This document shows, piece after piece, positions 33,029-42,321 of a stretch of 64,000 nucleotides of DNA (position 1 is its first letter; every line of letters starts with the position of its first letter). Origin of the DNA: Paenibacillus sp. V4I7 (GTDB taxonomy: Bacteria > Bacillota > Bacilli > Paenibacillales > NBRC-103111); the NCBI RefSeq assembly GCF_030817275.1, contig NZ_JAUSZD010000002.1, forward strand, positions 806,001 through 870,000, written 5' to 3'. The translations under genes and the position numbers were made by a program. The notes below the pieces were generated by a model, which was not told the DNA's origin, did no database searches, and saw nothing but the letters and a program-made list of their open reading frames with translations.

Positions 33029-34132
33029 CTATTGCAGCACAACCGTGTCGCCTTCATTCAGACCTTTTAGTACTTCGGTTTTCTCGGGGGTTTCCATCCC
33101 AATCTCAATATCACGGCGTTCTACGCCTTGAGCAGTCTGCAGCATCACGTAGTAGACTTCTTTCTCATGAAGTACGGCTAAAGTGGGTACGACTATGGTT
33201 TGAGGTTTTTTATCTGTTTCTATCGTGCCTGAGAGGCTGAGACCGGCAATTAACTGCTCATTTGGTTCTAAAGAAATGGTAACCTCGAATTGAGCGGAAC
33301 CTGTGCCTTGCTCCGTACCAGTCTTGGCAAATTTGGACACTTTTTCAACTTTACCTTGAAGCTTCCTCTGCTTTAGGGCATCTACTTTTACTTGTACGAG
33401 CATGCCTGGCTTAATACGAAATACATCAAATTCACCAACCGTGCAAACCAACTGTAATTTCGTCAAATCTACGATTTTACCGATACGCACGCTTTCCTCG
33501 ATAGACTTAGGGATTTTGGAGGAGTCTTCGAATAAGAAGATGCCATTCTCAGGTGCAACGTAGGAAGCTTGCTCCACTTTCTCTTGTTTCTTCGCCAACT
33601 GCAATTGAATGGATTGATCATTGACTGCATTCAACTGCTCTTGAATTTTACGCCCTTCTGACGCGGCAAAGCGCTGGCGGGCATCATCTTCACTAACAGC
33701 ACCTGCAGCGACACTGCCAGTATCCCCCCCAGGCCCAGCAGCTTTGAAATTGGCTAGATCGGCTTCCAACTTTTGTTTCTTCAAGTTAGATTGCAAGGTT
33801 GCAATTTCACTTCTTAGCGGTGAGGCATCAAGCTCAAATAACGGCTGTCCCTTTGTTACTTGAGCTCCGTCTGTTATGTGCCAAGCTTTTATTTCACCAC
33901 TGAAGGGTGCGTAGACGCGCGTCTCCTTCTCATAAGAAGACTTCCCTTTCACTTCAATGCTGTTAACCAGATCTTCTTTTGTGACTTTGAATTGTAGGGC
34001 ATTGAACGCAGAACCTGCATCGGCATTTTTTGTATTCATTTGGTTAGGATGGCTTGATATGTATAGAAAGCTGCTAATGCCGCAGACAATGACGGCTGTT
34101 AGAATTAGCATCCATGTTTTCTTTTTCCTCAT
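33029..34132 (-). CDS. HlyD/MacA-like membrane fusion (adaptor) protein
   Basis: A 367-residue adaptor with an N-terminal membrane anchor (WMLILTAVIVCGISSFLYIS). The lipoyl/biotinyl-like halves are seen in ITDGAQVTKGQPLFELD and VAPENGIFLFEDS, separated by a coiled hairpin of Lys/Gln/Glu-rich helices (about 105-195); a beta-barrel and membrane-proximal domain follow. It pairs with the MacB-like permease and the ATPase just upstream. The ATG at 34132 has AGGAG; an in-frame TTG three codons earlier overlaps that site. Confidence 0.88.
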   Translation of the reverse strand: MRKKKTWMLILTAVIVCGISSFLYISSHPNQMNTKNADAGSAFNALQFKVTKEDLVNSIEVKGKSSYEKETRVYAPFSGEIKAWHITDGAQVTKGQPLFELDASPLRSEIATLQSNLKKQKLEADLANFKAAGPGGDTGSVAAGAVSEDDARQRFAASEGRKIQEQLNAVNDQSIQLQLAKKQEKVEQASYVAPENGIFLFEDSSKIPKSIEESVRIGKIVDLTKLQLVCTVGEFDVFRIKPGMLVQVKVDALKQRKLQGKVEKVSKFAKTGTEQGTGSAQFEVTISLEPNEQLIAGLSLSGTIETDKKPQTIVVPTLAVLHEKEVYYVMLQTAQGVERRDIEIGMETPEKTEVLKGLNEGDTVVLQ

Positions 34133-34145
34133 GCTAAACAATCTC

Positions 34146-35498
34146 CTATTCTCGTTTAATTGCTGTTAGTGCATCGGTTCGAGAAGCTTTAACTGCGGGG
34201 TATAAACCCGAAAGGACGCCTGTCATAATCGCAAAAAACATGCCGACAGGAAGAATCCAAAAACTGATAAACAAAATTTCAACGGGATCACTGCTATTAG
34301 TGGAGTCGAATTTGATAATGAGAAGATTAATTCCCCATATGACCCAATAAGAGAGCAAAATACCAACAAAGCCACCAAGCATGCCTAGAAGTGAAGATTC
34401 CACGATAAACATATTGCGGATTTGTTTCAAATTCGCGCCAAGTACTTTCATGATTCCGATCTGTCGCCGGCGCTGATGAGTGGACATCGTCATCGCGACC
34501 ACGATGGAAATGGAAGCTACGAAGAGTACAAATAGGCCAACACCGGTGAGCAGCAATCTAACAATGGCAAACTCGCCTTTCATACGATCTTCTTGATACA
34601 AATTAGTCTGTGTTGTGAGTTGAAGTTTTTTAATCATTTCATCTACTTGTTTCACATTCATACTACTATCAACTTTGACTCTAACTTCTGAATATTGAAC
34701 ATGTCTATTTGTTGAGGACTTATTTTGGGCTTGTAGAATTTTGAGACCTGTTTCTGGGGATACATAGGCAGCTTTGTTCCCTTGCAGCATGGACTCTGGC
34801 AATCCATCGGGTTTCTTAAGTACTCCGACGACGCGAACTGTCACCTCATTTGGTTGGATGGTGTTCGTCCCTGATGGGTTCCCTGGCTGCTCTTGGTTAC
34901 TATTCGATTTCAACGAGATTTGTTTTTGATATAGCGGGTATGGAATAGCACCCATTTGACGGTAGGTTTCAGACTGTTCCTTGCTAGGATTTTGCTGCAT
35001 AAGTTTATTACGTACTTCCTGCGTCTTTGTATCCAAGACACCAAGCGTAGCCCCATAGTTGAGAACGATATTATTATCCTGATCACTCGCCTCACCCTGT
35101 TGGAACTTGGAGTCGAAGTCCTCTAAAGTACTCAACTCTGTTGCCTTGAGGTCAAGGTAGCTTTCTTTACCATCATCGACAGTGAATCTGAATTGTCCTA
35201 AATCTTGAAAACTAGCCACCGATTTAACATGCGGAAACGTACGAATGAGATCGAGCTTACTTGACGTAACTTTAGAAGGACTGTTAGGATCGCTGTTTTG
35301 ATCAACGATGGTGATTTCATCGGTTTTGAGATAAAAGCTCATTTGCTTCTGACTGTAGTGTTGAATAGATTCACCAAAGCCAAGGGCAACCATAATGGAA
35401 GCCGAGCCAATGGCAATTCCAACGGTACAAAGGGCCGTCACAACCTTGCGTCGCTGCAGCTGGTCCCAGCCAAGACGAAGGTAATCTTTAAGTTTCAT
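34146..35498 (-). CDS. ABC transporter permease, MacB/FtsX type
   Basis: A 450-residue permease with one N-terminal membrane segment (TALCTVGIAIGSASIMVAL), a large extracellular domain (about 45-300) and three C-terminal segments (about 315-340, 365-395, 405-435). Segment order and the MSTHQRRRQIGIMKVLGA motif are typical of FtsX-type mechanotransmission permeases. Four bases overlap with the ATPase gene. Possible substrates are peptides, antibiotics or lipids. Confidence 0.9.
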   Translation of the reverse strand: MKLKDYLRLGWDQLQRRKVVTALCTVGIAIGSASIMVALGFGESIQHYSQKQMSFYLKTDEITIVDQNSDPNSPSKVTSSKLDLIRTFPHVKSVASFQDLGQFRFTVDDGKESYLDLKATELSTLEDFDSKFQQGEASDQDNNIVLNYGATLGVLDTKTQEVRNKLMQQNPSKEQSETYRQMGAIPYPLYQKQISLKSNSNQEQPGNPSGTNTIQPNEVTVRVVGVLKKPDGLPESMLQGNKAAYVSPETGLKILQAQNKSSTNRHVQYSEVRVKVDSSMNVKQVDEMIKKLQLTTQTNLYQEDRMKGEFAIVRLLLTGVGLFVLFVASISIVVAMTMSTHQRRRQIGIMKVLGANLKQIRNMFIVESSLLGMLGGFVGILLSYWVIWGINLLIIKFDSTNSSDPVEILFISFWILPVGMFFAIMTGVLSGLYPAVKASRTDALTAIKRE

Positions 35499-36184
35499 CC
35501 GGCTTCACCTTCCTGATCGTTTCCTTCCAGTAAATAACCATCGCGAAGCTGCAAAATGCGCTGCGTTCTGCGTGCAACTTCATGCTCATGGGTAACAATA
35601 ACGAACGTAATGCCATTCCGGTTCAAGTCAATGAGTAGATCGATGATCTCTTTTTCTGTCTTCGTATCCAGATTGCCCGTTGGTTCGTCAGCAAAAACGA
35701 TAGCTGGCTTCGTGATCAAGGAGCGGGCAATACTGACACGCTGCTGTTGTCCTCCAGATAACTGAGACGGAAACATATCTGCCTTGTCCCCGATACCGAC
35801 CTGCTGTAAGAGAGCCATCGCTCTTTGTTTACGTTCTTGACTTGCGACACTTTGGAATACAAGTGGCAGTTCTACATTCTCGCGAACGGTTAAATGTGGT
35901 ATTAATTCATAAGATTGGAAGATGAATCCGATATGAGTCCGCCGAAATTCCGCCAAGCGGTTTTCGCTCATTTTCTCAATGGCCTGTCCAGCGATTAAAA
36001 TACTACCACGGGTGGGCTTCATCAGGCCTGCCATTAAATTTAGCAGTGTTGATTTCCCAGAGCCTGAACTGCCGAGTAGAGCAACCATTTCTCCTTGCTC
36101 CACTCGGAAATTAAGCTCATGAAGTACGGGAGTTTCTTCTTGGCCTGTGCGGAAACTGTGAGATAACCGTTCAATGGCTAACAC
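35495..36184 (-). CDS. ABC transporter ATP-binding protein, LolD/MacB type
   Basis: A 229-residue ATPase with Walker A (LLGSSGSGKSTLLNL), the Q-loop FIFQSYELIPHLTVREN, the signature LSGGQQQRVSIARSL, Walker B IVFADEPTGNLD and the H-loop VTHEHEVA. It starts at a GTG after AAGGGG and overlaps the permease gene by four bases, so the two form the core of one exporter. Confidence 0.93.
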   Translation of the reverse strand: MLAIERLSHSFRTGQEETPVLHELNFRVEQGEMVALLGSSGSGKSTLLNLMAGLMKPTRGSILIAGQAIEKMSENRLAEFRRTHIGFIFQSYELIPHLTVRENVELPLVFQSVASQERKQRAMALLQQVGIGDKADMFPSQLSGGQQQRVSIARSLITKPAIVFADEPTGNLDTKTEKEIIDLLIDLNRNGITFVIVTHEHEVARRTQRILQLRDGYLLEGNDQEGEAG

Positions 36185-36209
36185 GTGAACAACCCCTTCA
36201 TTTTAAAAC

Positions 36210-37394
36210 TCATCGACCACTGGGCATACTTTCACTTTCATCGTTTTGAAATATATGCGTACCTAGGAACCCAATGGCCGCGACGATCGATAAGCAAGCT
36301 GCAAAGACATAGACTGTGCTTCCACCAGCTAAATCAAAAATCCAACCGCCTAACGTGCCGCTAATTAGTCCCGCAATACTAGACCAAGCAACAGCGAAGA
36401 TGGCTTGCCCAGAAGAGCGATACTCATCAGGTACAATTTGGCTAATATAGCGATTGGCCGTGAATAAGAAGATACCGAATGTTAAACTATGTAACAATTG
36501 AACGCCAATGACCCAAGTAGGATCTTGAATAGAGCCCATAATGAAGAATCGTACGGCATATACGATTCCGGCAAAGGCAAGCAGGGGTAATTCTTTGAAC
36601 CTATGTCCATGTTTGCTCAGAAAGAAAAACACCGGTATTTCACTAAGCGCCGAGGTCATCCAAGCATACCCAATCAGGGAATCAGATGCCCCAAGCTGGC
36701 GCATGTACAAGGCTAGGAATCCATCGTTGAAACGATGTGAAACGGACATAATAATAACTAACACTAAGAACCAGATGAATTTCTTGGAACGAATGATATT
36801 AAGCATGCCCCCGAAGGCCATCTTCTTGCCACCTTGACGCGCATCTTTTAGCAAAAAGACGATGACTAACGTGCAACTAATAGTAAGTAGGCATAGTATT
36901 GGCGTAAGCCCTGTACCGTAGTGTCGAAGAAGCAACCCAAAACCACCGGCTGATACGGCGAAACCGATGGAACCCCAGACGCGGAAGGAGGCGTAGCTCT
37001 TACCGCTATCTCGAATACTTAGCATTAACTGGCTGTCATTCAATGAATTTACGGGCTGCTGGAAGAAGAAAAACATCGCTAAGCATATGTACAGCAGGGA
37101 GAACCAACCCGCTGTAAATACCAAGATGGCAGTGATCAACTGCCCAATAATCAGAATGATCATAATTTTCTTTACCGTTTGGAAGCGATCACTAAGGAAT
37201 CCCCACAGCAAGTTGGTCGCTATCCCAATCAGTGGTCCAATGGCATACAGCAAACCGATCTGAATTTTGGAATATCCTTTGTAATCAAAGTAAAGCGGGA
37301 AAAAAGTAACGACAATACCCATCGTCATAAAAAAGGAAAACGTGAACAATTTGAGTAGTTGGTCTTGTGGCTTTGTAGGATTAGACGTTTTCAT
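36210..37394 (-). CDS. MFS transporter (MFS_1-like, PPP/NHS group)
   Basis: A 394-residue protein with twelve membrane segments. Motifs include FFPLYFDYKGYSKIQIGLL and LLWGFLSDRFQTVKKI near residues 30-75 and FNDGFLALYMRQLGASD in the second half. It belongs to the same subfamily as the protein at 45976-47133; the two align through these motifs and are paralogues. Substrates in the family include nucleosides and phenylpropionate. It sits 22 bases after the MATE-like gene and 25 bases before the ABC ATPase gene. Confidence 0.87.
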   Translation of the reverse strand: MKTSNPTKPQDQLLKLFTFSFFMTMGIVVTFFPLYFDYKGYSKIQIGLLYAIGPLIGIATNLLWGFLSDRFQTVKKIMIILIIGQLITAILVFTAGWFSLLYICLAMFFFFQQPVNSLNDSQLMLSIRDSGKSYASFRVWGSIGFAVSAGGFGLLLRHYGTGLTPILCLLTISCTLVIVFLLKDARQGGKKMAFGGMLNIIRSKKFIWFLVLVIIMSVSHRFNDGFLALYMRQLGASDSLIGYAWMTSALSEIPVFFFLSKHGHRFKELPLLAFAGIVYAVRFFIMGSIQDPTWVIGVQLLHSLTFGIFLFTANRYISQIVPDEYRSSGQAIFAVAWSSIAGLISGTLGGWIFDLAGGSTVYVFAACLSIVAAIGFLGTHIFQNDESESMPSGR

Positions 37395-37416
37395 CAGTGG
37401 TTATCACTCGATTTCT

Positions 37417-38751
37417 TTACAAATTTTCTGTAGAAAAATATGTTTGCCCGTTTTCAGACGTTCGTTTGAGTATAAAGAACACGACTAGAAGCTCAGCTAG
37501 CATACCAACAGATTGCGCGAGAGCGCCGATCAAGCCATTCCAGCCGGGTGCATTAGAAATGGTGATGAATAAGGTTAACACGGTAACAATAGCATTCGCA
37601 GATTGAGATAAAACCATGATTTTCGTTTGGCCTCTCAGCATAATAATACCGTTCATGTAATCAAGCCAAGGGAATACAATCGTCATGATCATAAATATAC
37701 GCATGGCAAGTAAGCTTGCATGCATCAGCTCGGAATTAACACCCATGACATGTGTCATAAACCAAGGTCCTAGAGCTGTATAGGCAAGTATAGCGATGAG
37801 TGCTCCTGGAATAAAGCTAAGAAGGAATACGAAACGGACGACAGTTCTCGCATCTTTGCGGTAGAAATTCAAAACAATTTGATGAATGTAGGAAAAGAAG
37901 CTCAAAACCAATTGAGTCAGGGAACCGGCAATCGCATAAGAGGAGATCGCTAAATGAATATGCGTTGTTTTACCTAGTATGGCATTGATGGCGGGTCCAA
38001 TGACGACGGCAATGATCGAAGAATACAGAAGGGGCTTATAGAAGCTGAAAATTTGTTGTTTGGTTTCAATCGGATGATCAGGCGCCTTCTCTGGAATGAC
38101 GGTTCGAAGTAAGGTGGTTCCTTCCCATACAGCAACCATAGCTTCAATAATCATTCCCACTAAGAAAATAATCGCGCCAACACGGCCACTAGAAACACTA
38201 TCTGTAGTAATAAAATATAACGATAACAAATACATAGCGATGATTCGCACGCACATCCCAATAGTCAACCATTTGGTCCGCATATTAAAAATAATGATAC
38301 CGTGAAATAAGCACCGTAGTCCTGAGAAAATGCTAACGTACATCAAGATGCGATAAACACTAAGTGTAGTGTCTAATAATTCACGTTCAACTCCAAAAAA
38401 ATAAAGAAATACCCATTCTCCAACAGGCGTATAACATAAAATGAGACCAATTAGGATGATGCAGGCGAATACATAAGAACTTACTGCAGCCATGGCTCGA
38501 AAGGAGATACGGTCTCTTACAAGAGCTGAGCAAGCTTGTCGCAGCAAAACAACGGGTCTTTCGGTTAAGCCAAGTAAGCTTAAAGGCAGCGCATAGCTGG
38601 CAATGACCACTTCCGGATTATCGGCCCTGGCCAAGGTGCTATTGATAATAACATGCGAGAGGGTAACTAGTGTTGCTGAAAGGCCGAGAGGGAGGAAAAA
38701 GGAGATGAGCTGTTTCCAAGTGATGTTTTCTTTTATTGTCTTAGCGGTCAT
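37417..38751 (-). CDS. MATE/MOP-superfamily-like multidrug exporter
   Basis: A 444-residue protein with about twelve membrane segments arranged as two halves, beginning ITWKQLISFFLPLGLSATLV and with a central break near residue 225. This layout fits the MOP flippase superfamily, often annotated as multi-antimicrobial extrusion protein. I could not confirm a MATE-specific signature, so the precise family is uncertain. It is the first gene of a run of five exporter genes on the minus strand. Confidence 0.7.
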   Translation of the reverse strand: MTAKTIKENITWKQLISFFLPLGLSATLVTLSHVIINSTLARADNPEVVIASYALPLSLLGLTERPVVLLRQACSALVRDRISFRAMAAVSSYVFACIILIGLILCYTPVGEWVFLYFFGVERELLDTTLSVYRILMYVSIFSGLRCLFHGIIIFNMRTKWLTIGMCVRIIAMYLLSLYFITTDSVSSGRVGAIIFLVGMIIEAMVAVWEGTTLLRTVIPEKAPDHPIETKQQIFSFYKPLLYSSIIAVVIGPAINAILGKTTHIHLAISSYAIAGSLTQLVLSFFSYIHQIVLNFYRKDARTVVRFVFLLSFIPGALIAILAYTALGPWFMTHVMGVNSELMHASLLAMRIFMIMTIVFPWLDYMNGIIMLRGQTKIMVLSQSANAIVTVLTLFITISNAPGWNGLIGALAQSVGMLAELLVVFFILKRTSENGQTYFSTENL

Positions 38752-38977
38752 CTAAATCGCACTCCTTAGAGTTTTGCTTTAGCAAAACTAGCTTTGTAAG
38801 CATAACTCTTACTAAAAATCCCCTTTTAAAAACGTTATTTAAGTATACCAGAAAATGAAATCAGGTTGACATACAATTTTAACTGGAAACCCAAGGTTTG
38901 AAGTGATACATTTAAAGGTAGAATGTTTCTTGAACAAGTCGCAGCCAGTTTTTACTGCAAGGAGGTTTAACAGAAGA

Positions 38978-39292
38978 ATGAGCTGCTATTTCCAGTATGA
39001 TGCCAGACTTGGCATTGAGATTCCCGTGATAGAAGTAGAGTGGGAGGATTATCCGCCCAGTGTGCGTGTTGATATTTTATTACATTGGGAACAAATTCGC
39101 GGTGCAATTCCGGACCGCATTATGAAGCTAGAGGCAACGATTATTTACAAACAAAATCAGTTGGACAAGGAAGACGATTTTCCCGCATCATGCCGTTTGA
39201 ATTCCGAAATTGCTGACTTAGCTTCTATCATAAATGATCTTCATCTTTGGTTCCGGGCGAATCAGGAATTGGAATCGAAAACCCACCAATAA
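38978..39292 (+). CDS. Conserved-looking hypothetical protein (104 residues)
   Basis: A small acidic soluble protein, mainly helical after residue 25 (WEQIRGAIPDRIMKLEATI, RLNSEIADLASIINDLHLWF). No function is recognised. The frame is open upstream to 38903, but the ATG at 38978 follows AAGGAGG (12 bases, slightly long). It lies 28 bases before the next gene on the same strand and so is likely the first gene of the terpenoid synthase operon. Confidence 0.68.
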   Translation: MSCYFQYDARLGIEIPVIEVEWEDYPPSVRVDILLHWEQIRGAIPDRIMKLEATIIYKQNQLDKEDDFPASCRLNSEIADLASIINDLHLWFRANQELESKTHQ

Positions 39293-39320
39293 TGGTTGTC
39301 AATGAAGGGAGAATGACTGC

Positions 39321-39953
39321 ATGCATAGCAATAAGGATGGAGATAACTGGCTGGAAGCTATTGCAAAGCCGCTCTTGGAGCATCTACCTACTTTATATCC
39401 GATTGAAGAATGGGATGTAAGTATGGATGCACGCATTGAAGCGCTTGTCCCAGCTATGATGATCCAAGGCAGTCCGGGGCAAGAGTCTTATGGATTGGCG
39501 ATTAAAGCGGGTCTTTTTTTACTGAATGAGAGTTTAGATAAATCGCATGATATTGCCCAGGAAATCACGAATGCAACAGGCAGCTACTGGCATGCTCTAA
39601 TGCATCGGATGGAGGGGGACTACAGCAATGCGAAGTATTGGTTCAACGATGTCGGTCATCATCCTATTTTCTCTAACTTACTACAATGTGTGAGCGATTA
39701 TTTGACTGTAAAAGACTTGGCTGATTTGGACAATGAAGCCCTTCGTTTGAAGCTTGAAGTGCTTATTACTTCTCCGGAATGGATCCCTTGTGTATTCATA
39801 GATATCGTAGAGTTACAAGTATCCTTAGTTCAAAATCCTATTGTTGATCAATGGTTACGGCACATTCAACGATATGAAATGCAGTTATTGTTACAATATT
39901 GCTATGAACAAAGTTGTGGAGGAAGTCTGCTTGAAGCAATTGGACAGAAGTAG
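39321..39953 (+). CDS. Uncharacterised protein with HALMHRMEGDYSNAKYWF motif
   Basis: A 210-residue soluble protein. The segment NATGSYWHALMHRMEGDYSN followed by AKYWFNDVGHHPIF (about residues 86-119) looks like a strongly conserved family core; I recall similar sequences in unrelated bacteria but no function. A leucine-rich helical part follows. GGGAGA precedes the ATG. It overlaps the terpenoid synthase gene by 23 bases, so the two products are made together. Confidence 0.72.
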   Translation: MHSNKDGDNWLEAIAKPLLEHLPTLYPIEEWDVSMDARIEALVPAMMIQGSPGQESYGLAIKAGLFLLNESLDKSHDIAQEITNATGSYWHALMHRMEGDYSNAKYWFNDVGHHPIFSNLLQCVSDYLTVKDLADLDNEALRLKLEVLITSPEWIPCVFIDIVELQVSLVQNPIVDQWLRHIQRYEMQLLLQYCYEQSCGGSLLEAIGQK

Positions 39954-41010
39954 CACAAAGGTTCCAAAAGGCCCAGTTAGATTAATGGTCAGGGTGTACC
40001 GTTACATTTTACCGGACGTAAGCGATCAGCTTTCCATATGGAAAGCAAAGGCGAAAAATATCCCAGATAGCGAGCTGCGTACTCAAGCACTAGCCAGCAT
40101 CTCAACGAAACAATTTCATTGTCAAGGCGGCGCTGTTTATGCGGCTGCTAATTTGTCAATGCGTCATGTGCTCATCCCGCTCATTGTTGCGTTTCAAACG
40201 ATTAGCGATTATCTGGATAATCTATGTGATCGCAGTACATCCTTGGATCCCCAAGATTTTCGTCAATTACACCAATCGATGTTGGATGCTGTTGATCCTT
40301 CTAAGCCTTTGAACGATTACTATGCATACAGACATGAGAAAGAGGACGGAAACTATTTAACAGAGCTCGTCCAAAAGTGTCAGTCCTGTATTAGTCTGCT
40401 TCCGTCATATACACAAGTAGCCGATCAGGTGCGAGATTTCGTAGCTTTATACTGCGACTTACAAGTGTACAAGCATATTCGCAAGGATATGCGTGAGCCT
40501 GAGCTTCATCAGTGGTGGGATCAACATCATCATAGGTATAGCCAAATTTCTTGGAATGAATTTGCAGCAGCCACAGGTTCAACGTTAGGCATGTTTATGC
40601 TTTTCCTTGCAGCTTGTGATCCTCATTTGAGTGAAAAGCAGGTCGATTCTATACGGGAGGCTTATTTCCCCTATGTGTGCGGGCTGCATATTCTGCTTGA
40701 TTATTTAATCGACCAGGAAGAAGATATCTTGGGTGGAGACCTGAACTTTTGCAGCTATTATGAATCCATGGAAACAACCGTTGAGAGAATTGCCTTTATC
40801 GTGCAAGAGGCTCGTAGCAAAATTTTGTTCTTGGAACATCCGCGATTTCATCGTATGATAATCGAAGGTTTGCTTGCGCTATATTTGTCGGATCCTAAGG
40901 TCAACGGCCAACAGCAAGTGAAGAAAATATCGAAGCGTCTTATGAAAAATAGTCCATTAACCCGGTTATTTTTCTGGCTAAATAGCATGTACATCCGTAC
41001 GTCATCATGA
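39931..41010 (+). CDS. ytpB: Tetraprenyl-beta-curcumene synthase family protein (DUF2600, YtpB-like)
   Basis: A 359-residue all-helical terpenoid synthase. The acidic metal-binding motif lies in QTISDYLDNLCDRST (about 89-103), and the signature ISTKQFHCQGGAVYAAANLS and later LHILLDYLIDQEEDILGGD match Bacillus YtpB. YtpB makes tetraprenyl-beta-curcumene from tetraprenyl diphosphate, leading to C35 terpenes (sesquarterpenes). The open frame begins earlier, but the TTG at 39931 has GGAGG at 8 bases and matches the domain start. Confidence 0.9.
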   Translation: MKQLDRSSTKVPKGPVRLMVRVYRYILPDVSDQLSIWKAKAKNIPDSELRTQALASISTKQFHCQGGAVYAAANLSMRHVLIPLIVAFQTISDYLDNLCDRSTSLDPQDFRQLHQSMLDAVDPSKPLNDYYAYRHEKEDGNYLTELVQKCQSCISLLPSYTQVADQVRDFVALYCDLQVYKHIRKDMREPELHQWWDQHHHRYSQISWNEFAAATGSTLGMFMLFLAACDPHLSEKQVDSIREAYFPYVCGLHILLDYLIDQEEDILGGDLNFCSYYESMETTVERIAFIVQEARSKILFLEHPRFHRMIIEGLLALYLSDPKVNGQQQVKKISKRLMKNSPLTRLFFWLNSMYIRTSS

Positions 41011-41044
41011 ATGACATTCAGAAGAATTTGAAGGAGGAAATGAA

Positions 41045-42013
41045 ATGTCAGCAGTAAAATCAATTGCCGTTCTAACAAGCGGCGGAGACTCTCAGGGAAT
41101 GAATGCGGCGGTCCGTGCGGTCGTAAGAAGCGCATTATTCCATGGTCTCGAAGTCTATGCCGTACAACGTGGATACCATGGTTTAATTAACGATGATATT
41201 CGCAAAATGGATTTGCGCAGCGTTGGAGATATCATTCAACGCGGGGGGACGATTCTACAAACGGCTCGATGCAAAGAGTTTTTATCGCCGGAAGGGCAAC
41301 AAATTGGTGCCGAGAACTTGCGTAAACGCGGTATCGATGGGTTGGTCGTTATTGGAGGAGATGGGTCTTATCAAGGTGCCAATAAGTTAAGCAAATTGGG
41401 CATCAAAACGATGGGCCTGCCTGGTACAATTGATAATGACATCCCATTCACTGATTTTACAATCGGTTTTGATACAGCAGTGAGCATTGTTGTGGATGCG
41501 ATTAACAAGCTTCGTGATACGATGACTTCACATGAACGTTCATCCGTTGTAGAAGTGATGGGACGTCACTGTGGGGAGATAGCTCTCTACGCTGGACTAG
41601 CTAGCGGTGCGGAAACGATTATCGTTCCTGAGGTTGAGGTCGACGTTAATGAAGTAGCTAACCGTATGAAGGATAACTTCTCCCATGGCAAACGTCACAG
41701 TATCATTCTCGTTGCTGAAGGAGCGGGAACCGGTGATGGGATTGCTAAGCAGATTACAGAGTATGTTGGTATTGAGCCTCGTGTAACGGTTCTTGGCCAT
41801 ATTCAACGCGGCGGAGCACCTACGCATAATGACCGAATCTTGGCAAGCCGTCTCGGTGATTTCGCTGTTCGTAAGCTCATGGAAGGCGATTCTTCCAAAG
41901 CATGCGGTGTTATCAAAGGTGAATTAGTAGCTACCGATATTGATTTAGTTGTCAATACGAAGCGTCCATTTAATACAGAACTTTATGAATTGGCAAGCCG
42001 TTTATCCCAGTGA
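41045..42013 (+). CDS. pfkA: ATP-dependent 6-phosphofructokinase
   Basis: A 322-residue glycolytic kinase that phosphorylates fructose 6-phosphate. ATP-binding glycines are in VLTSGGDSQGMNAAVRA and VVIGGDGSYQGAN, the catalytic Asp in PGTIDNDIPFTDF, substrate residues in EVMGRHCGEIA and LGHIQRGG. The usual GGDSPG is GGDSQG here. Length is that of the bacterial tetrameric enzyme. It has GGAGG upstream and no pyk neighbour, so it may not be in the standard pfkA-pyk operon. Confidence 0.95.
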   Translation: MSAVKSIAVLTSGGDSQGMNAAVRAVVRSALFHGLEVYAVQRGYHGLINDDIRKMDLRSVGDIIQRGGTILQTARCKEFLSPEGQQIGAENLRKRGIDGLVVIGGDGSYQGANKLSKLGIKTMGLPGTIDNDIPFTDFTIGFDTAVSIVVDAINKLRDTMTSHERSSVVEVMGRHCGEIALYAGLASGAETIIVPEVEVDVNEVANRMKDNFSHGKRHSIILVAEGAGTGDGIAKQITEYVGIEPRVTVLGHIQRGGAPTHNDRILASRLGDFAVRKLMEGDSSKACGVIKGELVATDIDLVVNTKRPFNTELYELASRLSQ

Positions 42014-42036
42014 ATTCTACATGGGAACAAACGCTA

Positions 42037-42065
42037 TTGACCTGACTCATATCTTCGTTTATAAT
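42037..42065 (+). promoter_or_regulatory. Sigma-A promoter of the serS leader
   Basis: TTGACC, a 17-base spacer and TATAAT lie just upstream of the T-box leader. Transcription should start near 42072. Confidence 0.8.
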
Positions 42066-42077
42066 ATCGAACAATAT

Positions 42078-42291
42078 ACAAATCGACATTAGGTCTGTGA
42101 AGAGCATCCAACTCGGAGACGTTCATGATCGGTAAGGCGCAGAATACATCGCCTTGCTCTAAATAAACCGGCACCGCCCGTTATCGCGGAACCAAGCGGA
42201 TGATGACATCATGATGTCGTCATCAAGTTGGGTGGCACCGCGAGCAGAACGCTCCTCGTCCCAATCGGACAGGGGCGTTCTTTGTCTTTTT
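42078..42291 (+). promoter_or_regulatory. T-box leader of seryl-tRNA synthetase
   Basis: Stem I (AGAGCA ... TGCTCT, about 42099-42165) is followed by the antiterminator with the T-box sequence AAGTTGGGTGGCACCGCG (42225-42242). A competing terminator GAACGCTCC / GGGGCGTTC with a T-run is at 42247-42291. Uncharged tRNA would bind and prevent termination. I did not assign the specifier codon with confidence; serine is expected from the gene. This leader explains the 308-base gap after pfkA. Confidence 0.9.
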
Positions 42292-42321
42292 CCCATAATA
42301 GAAAAGGAAGCGGTGAGTAGT

